From Amoeboaphelidium occidentale (taxonomy: Eukaryota; Aphelidiomycota; Aphelidea), in assembly GCA_023515795.1 (NCBI GenBank), contig JALGPX010000119.1, positions 1 to 29,308 on the forward strand: a stretch of DNA of 29,308 nt, written 5' to 3'. Shown in pieces: positions 8,972-17,183 of this stretch (its first letter is position 1; the number at the start of each line of letters is the position of its first letter). Below the pieces are notes generated by a model. The model did no database searches. It was not told where the DNA came from and worked only from the letters and a program-made list of their open reading frames with translations. The translations under genes were made by a program, and so were the position numbers.

Positions 8972-10022
8972 TTATTCGATTCCCCTTATGGAATCTGCAT
9001 CATAGAGAAAGATGTAAATAGCTGGCGACTCTTCTCGTTCCCATTCAGGAATATTTTCAGTTTGCTCTGAAACAACTTCTTTAACTTCAAGTACTTTACT
9101 CGGAGACCATTCCGGTATGCTGAACATGACAGTGATTATTCTTCTCTTAGGCTTTGAGTGATTATCAACTGATATTTGTGTAAGATCGGTGCTTCTTACT
9201 AAAAGTGGGGGTTCGAAAGAGGGAATACTTCCACTTGTTGCAGCTGAATTTGGAGCCTCGGGATATGAAGAGTTTGAAGAAGTACAAGACGATACTCCTG
9301 GTTTCAAGCCAAAAAGCTTCCGGAAAGACGTTGACCATTTCAGTTTGATCTTTTCACGAGGATCTTGATCATGTTTTGATGCTGCTTCGTTGTTTCGAAC
9401 CTTTAAGACAGAGGGCTCGCTTCTAACATTATCATTCAAGTTTCGCTTGTCTTTAGATTCAACGATATCGACTAAAAAGTATTAAAAGCCGAGAAATAGC
9501 ATGTTTACCTAATCTTCCTTTGAGAAAACTTTCAAGCTTTGGTTTCAGCTTGATCAATTCTTCTGGCGATAAATTACACAAGACGCATGTTGCTTCAGCC
9601 TTTTCCAAATCGAATTCGAATATATCCCCTTCTTGTAATGAAATTGGTGATTCTGTCGCGAGATTCTCCGTGTGAACATTCAACTTCTGTTTCAGAGTAG
9701 ATATAAGATCAGGCTCAAACTCCACCCCAATTATTCTCTTTGGTCTCTGATATGATCCTTCACCCTTCGTTAAGGCTGCACCGTTTTCATCATCTAGAGA
9801 ATTGCTTTTCAAAGTTCCTTCGAAGCTATTGTACACGGAATCCGTAGAACGAACTACAGCAGCCTTTCTTCGATTATGCCCTGATTGATCATCTCCCTCC
9901 AAAGCTGCCAATAGGAACCTTCCATCTCCGCAACGCAAATCGACGAAAACATCATCTTTAGTCAAATTAGCAAGTCTTAGCGCAGGCTTCACAACAAATT
10001 CTGCAGCCGACTCTTTCTCCAT
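8972..10022 (-). CDS. Class I SAM-dependent methyltransferase (FAM173/ATPSCKMT-like)
   Basis: Two exons, 9509-10022 and 8972-9471, with a 37-nt intron (9472-9508, GTAAAC to TTTTTAG); splicing gives 337 aa. SAM-binding motif I is VFVDLRCGDGRFL, motif II is IIGVEFEPDL, a motif III-like QEGDIFEFDL follows, and motif IV is ATCVLCNLSPEEL leading into LKPKLESFLKG. The terminal strands appear as RRIITVMFSIPEWSP. This order matches the family that methylates lysines of mitochondrial proteins in animals. Two insertions are unusual: about 45 residues between motifs I and II and about 100 Ser/Pro/Lys-rich residues between LKG and RRIIT. Motif I has Arg where Gly is usual (DLRCGDG). No obvious mitochondrial presequence. 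It diverges from the histidine-phosphatase-like gene. Confidence 0.75.
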
Positions 10023-10114
10023 TAGGTTGTAATTAAAGGTATGCTTCCACTTTTAGAAAGAACTAAAGAATTTTTGAGCCGAAACAATGCGAGAATGATG
10101 GTTGATCTTGATTG

Positions 10115-10120
10115 CACGTG
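10115..10120. promoter_or_regulatory. CACGTG E-box followed by ATTGG
   Basis: GCACGTGATTGG at 10114-10125 sits between the divergent methyltransferase and histidine-phosphatase-like genes. The 8-mer CACGTGAT (Cbf1/TFE-type on the reverse strand, ATCACGTG) is repeated at 12293. The adjoining ATTGG is an inverted CCAAT box. Confidence 0.4.
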
Positions 10121-10199
10121 ATTGGACGTTTACAGGCCAAAGTTTAATGTCACTTGTTGCCAAATTACACTTAATCCACATTCTATCTCTATTTTGAAA

Positions 10200-10820
10200 A
10201 TGGGCCTCAAAATGATACAACCACCTACTGAAGGAATGAACCATTCTACCTGGGCTCCTCCTAATCAGACATCCAAAACTCTGTTCCTCATTGCTCATGG
10301 GACTCCATCTCGTGATGAACCATCCCAAGAAGAAGAAGAACCAAGACTATCATCTGAAGGCAGAAGAGAATCTTTACAAATTCAAAACAAAATCCCAAGA
10401 GACGCGATCAGTAATGTTGAGATGGTCATTTGTGGCAGCGAGGCAGTTTCAATGCAAACAATGGAGTTGGCTTTTGGTAGAATGTTGGAATGGCGCAATG
10501 TTCCAGTCTTTATTAATCACGACTTGACAAGTACACAATCAGTGTCTTCACAACCCGTCTCATCTGAGAACACTACTGATGAACAGAAATCTACACGATT
10601 CCTACGCTGGATAGCACACAGAAAAGAAAAGTGCCTATTTGCAGTTGGTGCTTTCCATTTCTTGGAATCTCTATTGGACGTATCTTTAAGCTATGGTCAA
10701 GTACTTCGTGTCCTTGTAACGCAAACAGACAATGGCACAATCAAGTTAAGCACATCAGCTGGCATAAGAGTCATTGATCGAACAGTTAATGATGAGATTG
10801 AGGCTGTGGGAATTCTCTAA
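10200..10820 (+). CDS. Histidine-phosphatase-fold protein with a degenerate active site
   Basis: 206 aa from the ATG at 10200; the frame is open upstream but without an ATG. The order of elements matches the phosphoglycerate-mutase/histidine-phosphatase superfamily: first strand TLFLIAHGTP, helix motif RLSSEGRRESLQIQ, second strand VEMVICGSEAVSMQTMELAF, VPVFINHDL, and the late strand CLFAVGAFHFLESLL. The catalytic RHG is AHG here. The S-P-x-x-R-x-x-Q-T segment has lost its Arg (GSEAVSMQT), and the second catalytic His position appears to be Ala or shifted (GAFHFL). It is therefore probably a non-catalytic member, a scaffold or regulatory relative. The loss of several residues makes a simple sequencing error unlikely. 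Confidence 0.6.
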   Translation: MGLKMIQPPTEGMNHSTWAPPNQTSKTLFLIAHGTPSRDEPSQEEEEPRLSSEGRRESLQIQNKIPRDAISNVEMVICGSEAVSMQTMELAFGRMLEWRNVPVFINHDLTSTQSVSSQPVSSENTTDEQKSTRFLRWIAHRKEKCLFAVGAFHFLESLLDVSLSYGQVLRVLVTQTDNGTIKLSTSAGIRVIDRTVNDEIEAVGIL

Positions 10821-10868
10821 GGGATAAAGTAATAGACGCTTGAGCCTCTTCCATTGTTTGTTTGTTAC

Positions 10869-10900
10869 TCGCTCTTTCTCGCTCGCTTGCTCGCTCGCTG
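10869..10900 (+). repeat. Imperfect GCTC tetranucleotide repeat
   Basis: Repeated tcgc/gctc units occur about 45 bp upstream of the Cks1 start codon, probably in its promoter or 5' leader. A shorter similar run (ggctcgcttgct) occurs at 7992-8003 near the RING gene start. Confidence 0.6.
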
Positions 10901-10942
10901 TTGTTTCAGCTTTCCGTTTGAGCATTTGTTTTACTCCCAAGA

Positions 10943-11411
10943 ATGACTATTGTTGACGATGAAGACGACTGGGAAAACCAGCAATACGAAAAGGCTAATG
11001 AGTACGCATCCTCTGAAAGCGCTGAAGAGGATGAGGAAGTTGGTGAAGAGTACAATGAAGACGATGAGGAGGAGGAGGACGACGACGACGGCGAAGATGA
11101 AGAAGACGACGATGACACTTACGAAAAAGACTTGAGGCAACAATACATCAAAAGAATTCATTATTCCAGTCGGTACTCTGATGAGCATTTTGAGTACAGA
11201 CATGTAATTCTACCAAAAGATTATTACGCCAATTATGTGCCCTCCTCAATGAAGAACAGGTAATTATTGCTTTTAAGTTGCGCTTACTTGAAGATTGTTG
11301 TCTGAGGATGAGTGGAGAAGTATCGGAATAACTCAGAGCCCTGGCTGGGTCCATTACGAATTGCACATGCCGGAACCGCACATTTTTCTATTTCGAAGGG
11401 ACAAGGAATAG
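10943..11411 (+). CDS. CKS1: Cks1, cyclin-dependent kinase regulatory subunit
   Basis: Two exons, 10943-11259 and 11294-11411, with a 34-nt intron (11260-11293, GTAATT to TTGAAG, CTTAC branch); splicing gives 144 aa. The Cks fold is unmistakable: [20 protein letters not shown], then [20 protein letters not shown] and the beta-hinge [12 protein letters not shown]. The phosphate-pocket residues (Arg of YRHV, Ser of TQSPGW, Trp, and the C-terminal FRR) are present, so it should bind phosphorylated Cdk substrates and boost multisite phosphorylation in the nucleus. Most Cks proteins are 75-115 aa. This one carries an N-terminal extension of about 60 residues, more than half Asp/Glu. MAM33 follows 36 bp downstream on the same strand. 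Confidence 0.95.
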
Positions 11412-11447
11412 ACAGAAACTTTTATTTTAATTTTTCCGTAGTGTCAA

Positions 11448-12167
11448 ATGATTGCTTTCTGTGCATCTGCAAAATCATCATCGTTGCGCATTTGTCGTGC
11501 TAACGCGCTTCCACAATTGTTACGCGTCCAGAATCGTCTGTTCACTGCTCCTACGCGCCCTCTGTTCTCTTCATTGAAGACCCTGGGAAAAGCTGTTGAA
11601 GAAGAGATCAAATACGAGAAGGAGTACGAAGGATTTTCTGCAGATGTTCCTTCATCCGTAATGGAATTGCTTCCAAAAGATTTCAAGTTGGTTGATAAGA
11701 AGGAAAGAAACGATGTTCTATTGAAGTCTATGAAGGATAAATTGACTATTCAGTTCAGCATCATTCCAACTGAAAACAGCGGCGAAGACTTTGATCACGA
11801 AGGTGCAAACGAAGAAGATGAAGACATGGAAGATTCTGAAGTTATCCCAATGACTGTTGAATGTGTCCGTAACGGTGTCAAAATGTCCGCGTTCTGTTCC
11901 GTCTCTTATGAAGGAGATGTTGTTGTTAACGATGTCGAAGTATCGTCAGATGTTTCCATGAGTGACACTGCAGAGACTGAATACAAGAGAAGATATGACT
12001 ACAATCCAAAGTATTATCAATTGGATGAACAGCTTCAGGAATCTATCGAAGACTTCATTGATGAAAAAATCAAAGATGTCGGAGAGTTCATTGTTCAGTA
12101 CGCCGAATGGAAGGAGAATTCTGAGTACGTTTCATGGTTGGAGAAGTTGAAGGAGTTTTCAAAGTAA
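11448..12167 (+). CDS. MAM33: Mitochondrial matrix acidic protein, MAM33/p32 (C1QBP) family
   Basis: 239 aa, single exon. Residues 1-50 look like a matrix presequence (Arg and Ser rich with no acidic residues until about position 51: SLRICRANALPQLLRVQNRLF). The mature part follows the p32 layout: an early helix (AVEEEIKYEKEYEGF), the beta-sheet with an acidic loop (NEEDEDMEDSEVIPMTVEC), and two C-terminal helices (LDEQLQESIEDFIDEKI and LEKLKEF). Family members form doughnut-shaped acidic trimers in the matrix and support mitochondrial ribosome assembly and respiration. The length is close to yeast Mam33. The start codon is preceded by TTTTTCCGTAG, which looks like a splice acceptor 6 nt upstream of the ATG. 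Confidence 0.9.
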   Translation: MIAFCASAKSSSLRICRANALPQLLRVQNRLFTAPTRPLFSSLKTLGKAVEEEIKYEKEYEGFSADVPSSVMELLPKDFKLVDKKERNDVLLKSMKDKLTIQFSIIPTENSGEDFDHEGANEEDEDMEDSEVIPMTVECVRNGVKMSAFCSVSYEGDVVVNDVEVSSDVSMSDTAETEYKRRYDYNPKYYQLDEQLQESIEDFIDEKIKDVGEFIVQYAEWKENSEYVSWLEKLKEFSK

Positions 12168-12292
12168 GAAACATCAAAAGGTTTAATAAAGAGATGTCGG
12201 TTGCAACATTTTTACCAGGAAATCTTACGATTTGAGTGCAAAGAAAAGAGGAACTATTTAAATGGTCTTGGTTTAACAAATTATCAGCACGA

Positions 12293-12298
12293 CACGTG
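12293..12298. promoter_or_regulatory. CACGTGAT E-box upstream of the BTB gene
   Basis: CACGTG followed by AT, the same octamer as at 10115, lies about 100 bp upstream of the BTB gene start at 12399. Confidence 0.35.
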
Positions 12299-12398
12299 AT
12301 GGTAAATCTAGTTTCATGCTGTTTACCCCTGACACTCCACGATTGGTGAGAAATTACAGTGCCCCTTAGGAATTTTCAGGTTCTAGTTCTTTTTCAGG

Positions 12399-13481
12399 AT
12401 GATAATGATTTTGGTTTATGCGCTCCTTTGTTTCATGCTCTGCTTTCGTGCCGCCTCTGCAGATTTTGATAAATGCGAGGTTCCAATGCTGGAAGCTAGT
12501 TTGAGTTTCACGCTAAAAGACTATACTAAAATGAACAATGAGTATAGAATTGACTATGAACAGGAACAGAAGGCTTTATTGGACGGTTATGGCGTGTGGA
12601 AGTTTGCAGTGATCCAAAATGAGATCTTTAATGAACGTAAAGTTGTGAGAATCAATATTTATTGCGTCAGAGGTTGCCCAGCGGAGCCAGTTGCCGTGCC
12701 TAGCAGAATCTATGCCACGATAAGACGCGAGAAAAAATTGATATTCAAATATTCTTATGAAACGTTAAAGCAAAAAACATGGTATCGCTGGAAAAATAAT
12801 TTAAAAGCGGGCTTTTTTTTTTATTATGACATGTTATCTAAAAGACCTTATGGAGAAAAAATTACAATCTCCTTCACAATGTTTGCTCCAAAGTCTGGTT
12901 TGCACTGCATGAAGGTTGATACAGATGAAGTACGAAAGCAAGTCGCGAATCAGTGTTTCAAGTCAATTCGAAACAATGAACCGCAAGTGACTCTAAAGTT
13001 TAGAGACAAGAACTTCACGATCTATCCGTCTATTCTTGAATCTCACAGTGCTTTTCTTAAAGAGATACTGGATATGCAACGTGGCAATGAGCAGGCTTTG
13101 GTGATCGATTTCAGTGATTATTCAAGCAATGTTGGCGAAATGATTCTGGAAATCCTTTGCAGCGGCGCTATACATGAAACAGCGCTAGAAATTCGCGCAC
13201 AACACGTTTCTGCGTTGATGAAAGTTTATGAATTGGGACACAAGTATCAAATGGATAATGTCATGCAGGCTGCAATCGAGGCATTCAAGGGTATTAGACC
13301 GCGCCCTACTGGCCCAGAGGTATTCGATTTCATGCAATTGCTAAGTAGTCAAAAATCTGAAATGGGTGATGAGTTTTTGGACAATGCCCTTCAAGTCGAA
13401 TTCAATCCAAACGTAGTACAGCAAAGTCAAAATAAGCCGCAAAGCAAACTGCGACAACTTTTTAATAAAATGCGAATTTAG
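12399..13481 (+). CDS. BTB-domain protein with a predicted signal peptide
   Basis: 360 aa, single exon. The first 21 residues are a classical signal peptide (MIMILVYALLCFMLCFRAAS) with likely cleavage after ASA. Residues about 22-180 are a mostly beta-strand region with paired Cys (CVRGCP) that could be a MATH-like module, though I cannot assign it firmly. Residues about 195-297 are a BTB/POZ domain in the MATH-BTB style: VTLKFRDKNFTIYPSILESH, SAFLKEILD, a short strand, then VSALMKVYELGHKYQMDNVM. A helical, Gln-rich tail follows. BTB proteins normally act as cytosolic Cullin-3 adaptors, so a signal peptide is paradoxical. The ATG directly follows CTTTTTCAGG, so an upstream exon that would change the N-terminus is possible. 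A run of ten T lies inside the gene at 12813-12822. Confidence 0.75.
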   Translation: MIMILVYALLCFMLCFRAASADFDKCEVPMLEASLSFTLKDYTKMNNEYRIDYEQEQKALLDGYGVWKFAVIQNEIFNERKVVRINIYCVRGCPAEPVAVPSRIYATIRREKKLIFKYSYETLKQKTWYRWKNNLKAGFFFYYDMLSKRPYGEKITISFTMFAPKSGLHCMKVDTDEVRKQVANQCFKSIRNNEPQVTLKFRDKNFTIYPSILESHSAFLKEILDMQRGNEQALVIDFSDYSSNVGEMILEILCSGAIHETALEIRAQHVSALMKVYELGHKYQMDNVMQAAIEAFKGIRPRPTGPEVFDFMQLLSSQKSEMGDEFLDNALQVEFNPNVVQQSQNKPQSKLRQLFNKMRI

Positions 13482-13621
13482 TTTTTTATTCATCACATCA
13501 ATTTTCAGTGCCATTCAATATGCTTCTACTTGATTCTTGTGCGTGGCTTTGAAACCTAATGATTTTGGTGTCACTGAACGTATCCCTTCAGAAACTTAAT
13601 GAAAATTTCTTCTAAAGTGTG

Positions 13622-13704
13622 GGCTCAATAGCACAGTGGTAGTTGCGTAGCACTTGTAGAAACACGTCATGCTAAGGTCCCGAGTTCAACTCTCGGTTGG
13701 GCCT
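13622..13704 (+). tRNA. tRNA-Thr (UGU) with a 10-nt anticodon-loop intron
   Basis: The cloverleaf folds by eye: acceptor GGCTCAA (13622-13628) with TTGGGCC (13697-13703), including one G-U. D arm GCA/TGC. Anticodon stem TAGCA (13648-13652) with TGCTA (13670-13674). T arm CCGAG/CTCGG around TTCAACT (13685-13691). The 17-nt anticodon loop contains C-T-TGT-A followed by a 10-nt intron (13659-13668) at the canonical position after base 37. The anticodon TGT at 13655-13657 reads threonine ACA. Discriminator base is T; CCA is not encoded, as expected for a nuclear gene. Confidence 0.9.
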
Positions 13705-13707
13705 ATC

Positions 13708-13712
13708 TTTTT
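13708..13712 (+). terminator. RNA polymerase III T-run terminator
   Basis: Five consecutive T residues begin 4 nt after the tRNA 3' end, 12 bp before the converging DENN gene stop. Confidence 0.7.
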
Positions 13713-13723
13713 GATTCTTACGA

Positions 13724-16700
13724 TCAACTTTTTTCAGAAGCATTTTCTTGTTCAACCTTAGACACCAATTGTTCGAAACGAGACTGTGCCAGACTGTAGT
13801 AGTACTTGAGGCCGCTCGGTAGAGCTTGCTTTTTACTGGAGCCATTTTGAACCGTTTCTAGAACTTTTTTGTCCATAGAAGTTCTCTCCAGTAAATCTTG
13901 ATAGTGGTATTGAAATCCTTCTTCTCGTTCTTGAATGAAATACTGAAAATTCTGTGATTTTGATAATTTGCAAAGGAACTTCCAGAAATGCTCCTTTTCT
14001 TTTAGCTGAAGCTTGCCGCTAGTTGAAGACTTGATTTGTTTTTCCCAGCAGGACTTTTGGTTGATTAGTATTGGATGCTTTGATGTGAATTTATCCGTGT
14101 CAAACTTAACTGTCAATTTCTGTTCTGTTTCATGTTTGCTCTTCTCGATGGGAGAAAGCTCGAAATCCATGAACTGACGGTATGGACCTAAGATACCGGT
14201 AAATAATCTAAGGAAGCATTTAAAAATTGCGACATTCCGGCTGCTCAACTGAGTATTAGACGGATCTACACTGCTTGCATGAAGTGAATCTAACAAACTA
14301 TTCTGAATGAAAAGCGGGAATAGTCCATTATCTTCCTCTTGTGAATCGTGCCGCAAAATCAAACCATGGTCCAAATCAAGTACGAATGCGTCTTCAACTG
14401 GAAGCGTTTCCGTATCATTACCGAGTTTTGAAGAAACTTTCACTGCTGCTGAAAAGGGTCGATTGTCTTTGGTAGATTTCGATTTCGGTCGGTTAGGCAC
14501 AGACAAGCTTCCGTCACTCTCTGAGATTTTGAATCCTGGAAGCACACGGACAGCTTCTTGTGGAACCATTCCAATAACATAAGGCGTAGGAGAACATACA
14601 AATTCAGTGAGCTTTCTCGGTAGTATTGGTATAATTGCATGTTGCCATTCCATTGGATAAATAAGCTCAATTGCAACATTGCAAGCATTACTAAGGCGAT
14701 GCAATGATTTGCTTACAAATATGATTTTTCTCTCATTTATAATAGCAGCAAGTAAACTGAACAGTATGTTTCTGGGTCCTTTCATAAAATCTTCTGCAGT
14801 CTTGAATCCCAACGCTGAAAAGAAATCTACGTAATTCGAATGTTCTAGTGAAACAAGATCCAATGGACGCTCTATAGAATATTCCTCCATTGCGTTTGGA
14901 TTCATTAAATCTCCCAAGCTTCTTCTCATATCGGACATTGTTCTAATCACCATCGTTTTGCCTGGTTTAGGAAATGGCTGTGCGATTACGGCCTTCATGA
15001 AAGCGTGCAAATGTGAGCTGCTACATCCCGATGTTTTCTTTTTGACAACTATATCGAGGATCTCATTAAACATAGAGAAACACCCAACTGGACTTATTAT
15101 GGACAAGACTTCCGGAAGCCTTTTCTTCTTTTTCACTTTGCGAGTAACAGGCAAACCTCTCTTGCTTCCACTCCCCTGGATTGTGGTCTCTTCTACTTCA
15201 CATTCGACTTCTCTTCCTGTGAAGATTCTTCTGCAATATCCAAACATTTTGGTTCGCTCGATATCTGTCAACATAAAGCTAAACGTCTCTCCGTTAAGGC
15301 TGTCTGATGGAAATCTGGAATCATCTTTGATATATTCTTCAATGGTTACTCTGCTGTGGTCGTCATATGAACTAGACCATTCCGGAAAACAAAACAAAGG
15401 TATGTTTCCAAAGAGTTCAGTTTCACTTGTTGAACTAGAGCCATTAGTTTTTCTTGAAGCAACGCTCTCTTTAGACTGAACTGAGTCCATAGAAAGAGCG
15501 TTCGAGGACGGAGGGAACTGATATGTGATTTTCGGAACCAAGTATGTTTTACCAGAGTCTTCATCTTTTTCTTCTACTATTGACACTATCACCATATTCT
15601 CAAAGAGCTTTGCAGGAGATAATAAGTTCATGTAATTCTGCTGTTTATCATTCTCTGGAGACAGCTGAATTCGGTAACTGCTCTTTCTCTTCTGTTTCGA
15701 CAGTGTATCATTCGAACTAGCACTTCTGGTATGAAGTGAATCTCTTTGATTACGAGACTTCTCCTTGCTATCTTGACCAGGTTCCAATTTCGAGACCAAA
15801 TTTTTTACACGTTCCTTTTGTACTCCATTTGGTTCATCGACTGAAGGTTGAGTAGAAGGAGCCGTTGACGGCCTATCTTCATGAACAAAGGGGCTGGCTG
15901 GGGAAGTTTTACTGTTGTCTAAATGAATATCAGAGAATGGCTTGAAATGCGTAAAGAGTAGCTGTTTCAATTTTGTCTTTGCGTTTGTAATTTCTCCTGC
16001 AATCGGCGATAATGTGTCGTGGAGATTAGTGTTAGAGTATGACCATGACCTATTAAGAACAGGCGACGAATTCATGGAGCTTTGTGAACTATTGGAGTGG
16101 AATAGTTTCTCAAACTTTGAAATCATGCTATCCATAAGGTTCGATTCTACACGGCGTTTCTCTAGTTCTGCCACAACTTCGTCAGCCTTTTCATTTTGAG
16201 CTAGACTGTTCCCGATATCCTGCTTGAATATCACTGTTCCATTCTCCGGCAATGTGATATCGCTTGTACGAAAATCTGTATGCTTTGAAGTTCCTCGAGA
16301 ATAGAATCTGTGATGCAGAGGTTTCAGACCAGAACTTTTACCAGACTTCCCACTCTTCTTGTCTTTATCATACAAAATAACACATTCATCACCTGATTTA
16401 GTCGTTAGAAATGTTGTCAGCGCACTTCCGCTTGATTTAGCGATTATCGGATTTGATGCTGAGTTAGCTCTTGAATGCGCTGGACTTTTCGTTATGCTGA
16501 TATTGTTATTCCCCTGTATCAACTCAAGAGCACTTCGACTCTGCCTCAGAATCTGACCATCGTGATCATAAACTCTAATTGGCTTTGCGTCTGGGGACGT
16601 TTCAGCTTCATTGCTATCAGATCTTGATGATTCCGTGACAACACTATTAGCGGGCGCACTCCTAATACGATAAAGTTTAGCTTTCTTGCTGGATGGCCCA

Positions 16701-16771
16701 GATGACGATAGTACTGAGCGTCTTGTAGGTGGAGGCTGTAACAGATCCAACTTACTCCTCTTTTCCTGCAT
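13724..16771 (-). CDS. DENN-domain protein, putative Rab exchange factor
   Basis: 1015 aa, single exon, ATG at 16771. The first 450 residues are Ser/Lys-rich, disordered-looking, with nuclear-localisation-like basic clusters. A tripartite DENN module follows. The uDENN part starts near 462 (FPEWSSSYDDHSR, TFSFMLTDIERTKMFGYCRR). The cDENN core lies near 554-730 (PEVLSIISPVGCFSMFNEIL, ILFSLLAAIINERKIIFVS, YPMEWQHAIIPILP, CSPTPYVIGMV). The dDENN part begins near DAFVLDLDHG and runs to about 890. A helical tail closes the protein. DENN proteins act as guanine-nucleotide exchange factors for Rab GTPases on membranes; which Rab cannot be told. The gene starts 27 bp after the stop of the 98-aa gene on the same strand. 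Confidence 0.9.
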   Translation of the reverse strand: MQEKRSKLDLLQPPPTRRSVLSSSGPSSKKAKLYRIRSAPANSVVTESSRSDSNEAETSPDAKPIRVYDHDGQILRQSRSALELIQGNNNISITKSPAHSRANSASNPIIAKSSGSALTTFLTTKSGDECVILYDKDKKSGKSGKSSGLKPLHHRFYSRGTSKHTDFRTSDITLPENGTVIFKQDIGNSLAQNEKADEVVAELEKRRVESNLMDSMISKFEKLFHSNSSQSSMNSSPVLNRSWSYSNTNLHDTLSPIAGEITNAKTKLKQLLFTHFKPFSDIHLDNSKTSPASPFVHEDRPSTAPSTQPSVDEPNGVQKERVKNLVSKLEPGQDSKEKSRNQRDSLHTRSASSNDTLSKQKRKSSYRIQLSPENDKQQNYMNLLSPAKLFENMVIVSIVEEKDEDSGKTYLVPKITYQFPPSSNALSMDSVQSKESVASRKTNGSSSTSETELFGNIPLFCFPEWSSSYDDHSRVTIEEYIKDDSRFPSDSLNGETFSFMLTDIERTKMFGYCRRIFTGREVECEVEETTIQGSGSKRGLPVTRKVKKKKRLPEVLSIISPVGCFSMFNEILDIVVKKKTSGCSSSHLHAFMKAVIAQPFPKPGKTMVIRTMSDMRRSLGDLMNPNAMEEYSIERPLDLVSLEHSNYVDFFSALGFKTAEDFMKGPRNILFSLLAAIINERKIIFVSKSLHRLSNACNVAIELIYPMEWQHAIIPILPRKLTEFVCSPTPYVIGMVPQEAVRVLPGFKISESDGSLSVPNRPKSKSTKDNRPFSAAVKVSSKLGNDTETLPVEDAFVLDLDHGLILRHDSQEEDNGLFPLFIQNSLLDSLHASSVDPSNTQLSSRNVAIFKCFLRLFTGILGPYRQFMDFELSPIEKSKHETEQKLTVKFDTDKFTSKHPILINQKSCWEKQIKSSTSGKLQLKEKEHFWKFLCKLSKSQNFQYFIQEREEGFQYHYQDLLERTSMDKKVLETVQNGSSKKQALPSGLKYYYSLAQSRFEQLVSKVEQENASEKS

Positions 16772-16798
16772 GCTGCGGATTATGCGAAACTTAAAAAT

Positions 16799-17095
16799 CT
16801 ATTTCCCGATATCTTTGGTCTGCCCCAATGTATGCTGCATAATCATGTTCATGCGTTCGTTAAGCCTGTTGGACGAATTGGATGAAGCGCCATCAAGAGA
16901 CATCACAATCTGTTGATGCGTAGGCCTCATGCTTCCGGGCAACAGGTCGATGGATTCATTTTGAAGATCCCAGAATAATCCCTCACATATTTCAGGCGAA
17001 CTGTTTAAATTGCAGACTATTGCTGTCCTCGTATGTTTCTCATTTTCATCTTTGAGTTCGCTATGCTTTTGGTTATGAGTCGATGCTGCGTCCAT
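16799..17095 (-). CDS. 98-aa protein of unknown function upstream of the DENN gene
   Basis: Start ATG 17095, stop TAG at 16799-16801. Charged N-terminal 24 residues are followed by TAIVCNLNSSPEICEGLFWD and a more helical C-terminal half (NRLNERMNMIMQHTLGQ). No signal peptide, membrane segment or recognisable motif. It sits 27 bp ahead of the DENN start on the same strand, which would leave almost no promoter for the DENN gene. Either the two share a transcript, the DENN transcript starts inside this gene, or this is part of a DENN leader. I found no splice pair that fuses them. Confidence 0.5.
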   Translation of the reverse strand: MDAASTHNQKHSELKDENEKHTRTAIVCNLNSSPEICEGLFWDLQNESIDLLPGSMRPTHQQIVMSLDGASSNSSNRLNERMNMIMQHTLGQTKDIGK

Positions 17096-17183
17096 TTTCT
17101 TCTAATCTTTTCAGTTTAATTTACACGCCGATTTTATTGTTAAGACAAAGGTATTATCTGAAATGAAAAGTTGTCTCGCTGTT

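Noticed and set aside
9472-9508. Apparent frameshift or two separate genes in 8972-10022
   Set aside because: A 37-nt GT-AG intron restores one continuous methyltransferase frame with motifs in the right order.
10906-11118. Poly-Ser open stretch on the minus strand
   Set aside because: It is the antisense shadow of the Asp/Glu-rich coding repeat of Cks1.
10943-12167. Reading Cks1 and MAM33 as a bacterial-type operon
   Set aside because: Both are eukaryotic genes, one with an intron; close spacing reflects genome compaction and perhaps shared transcription, not a prokaryotic operon.
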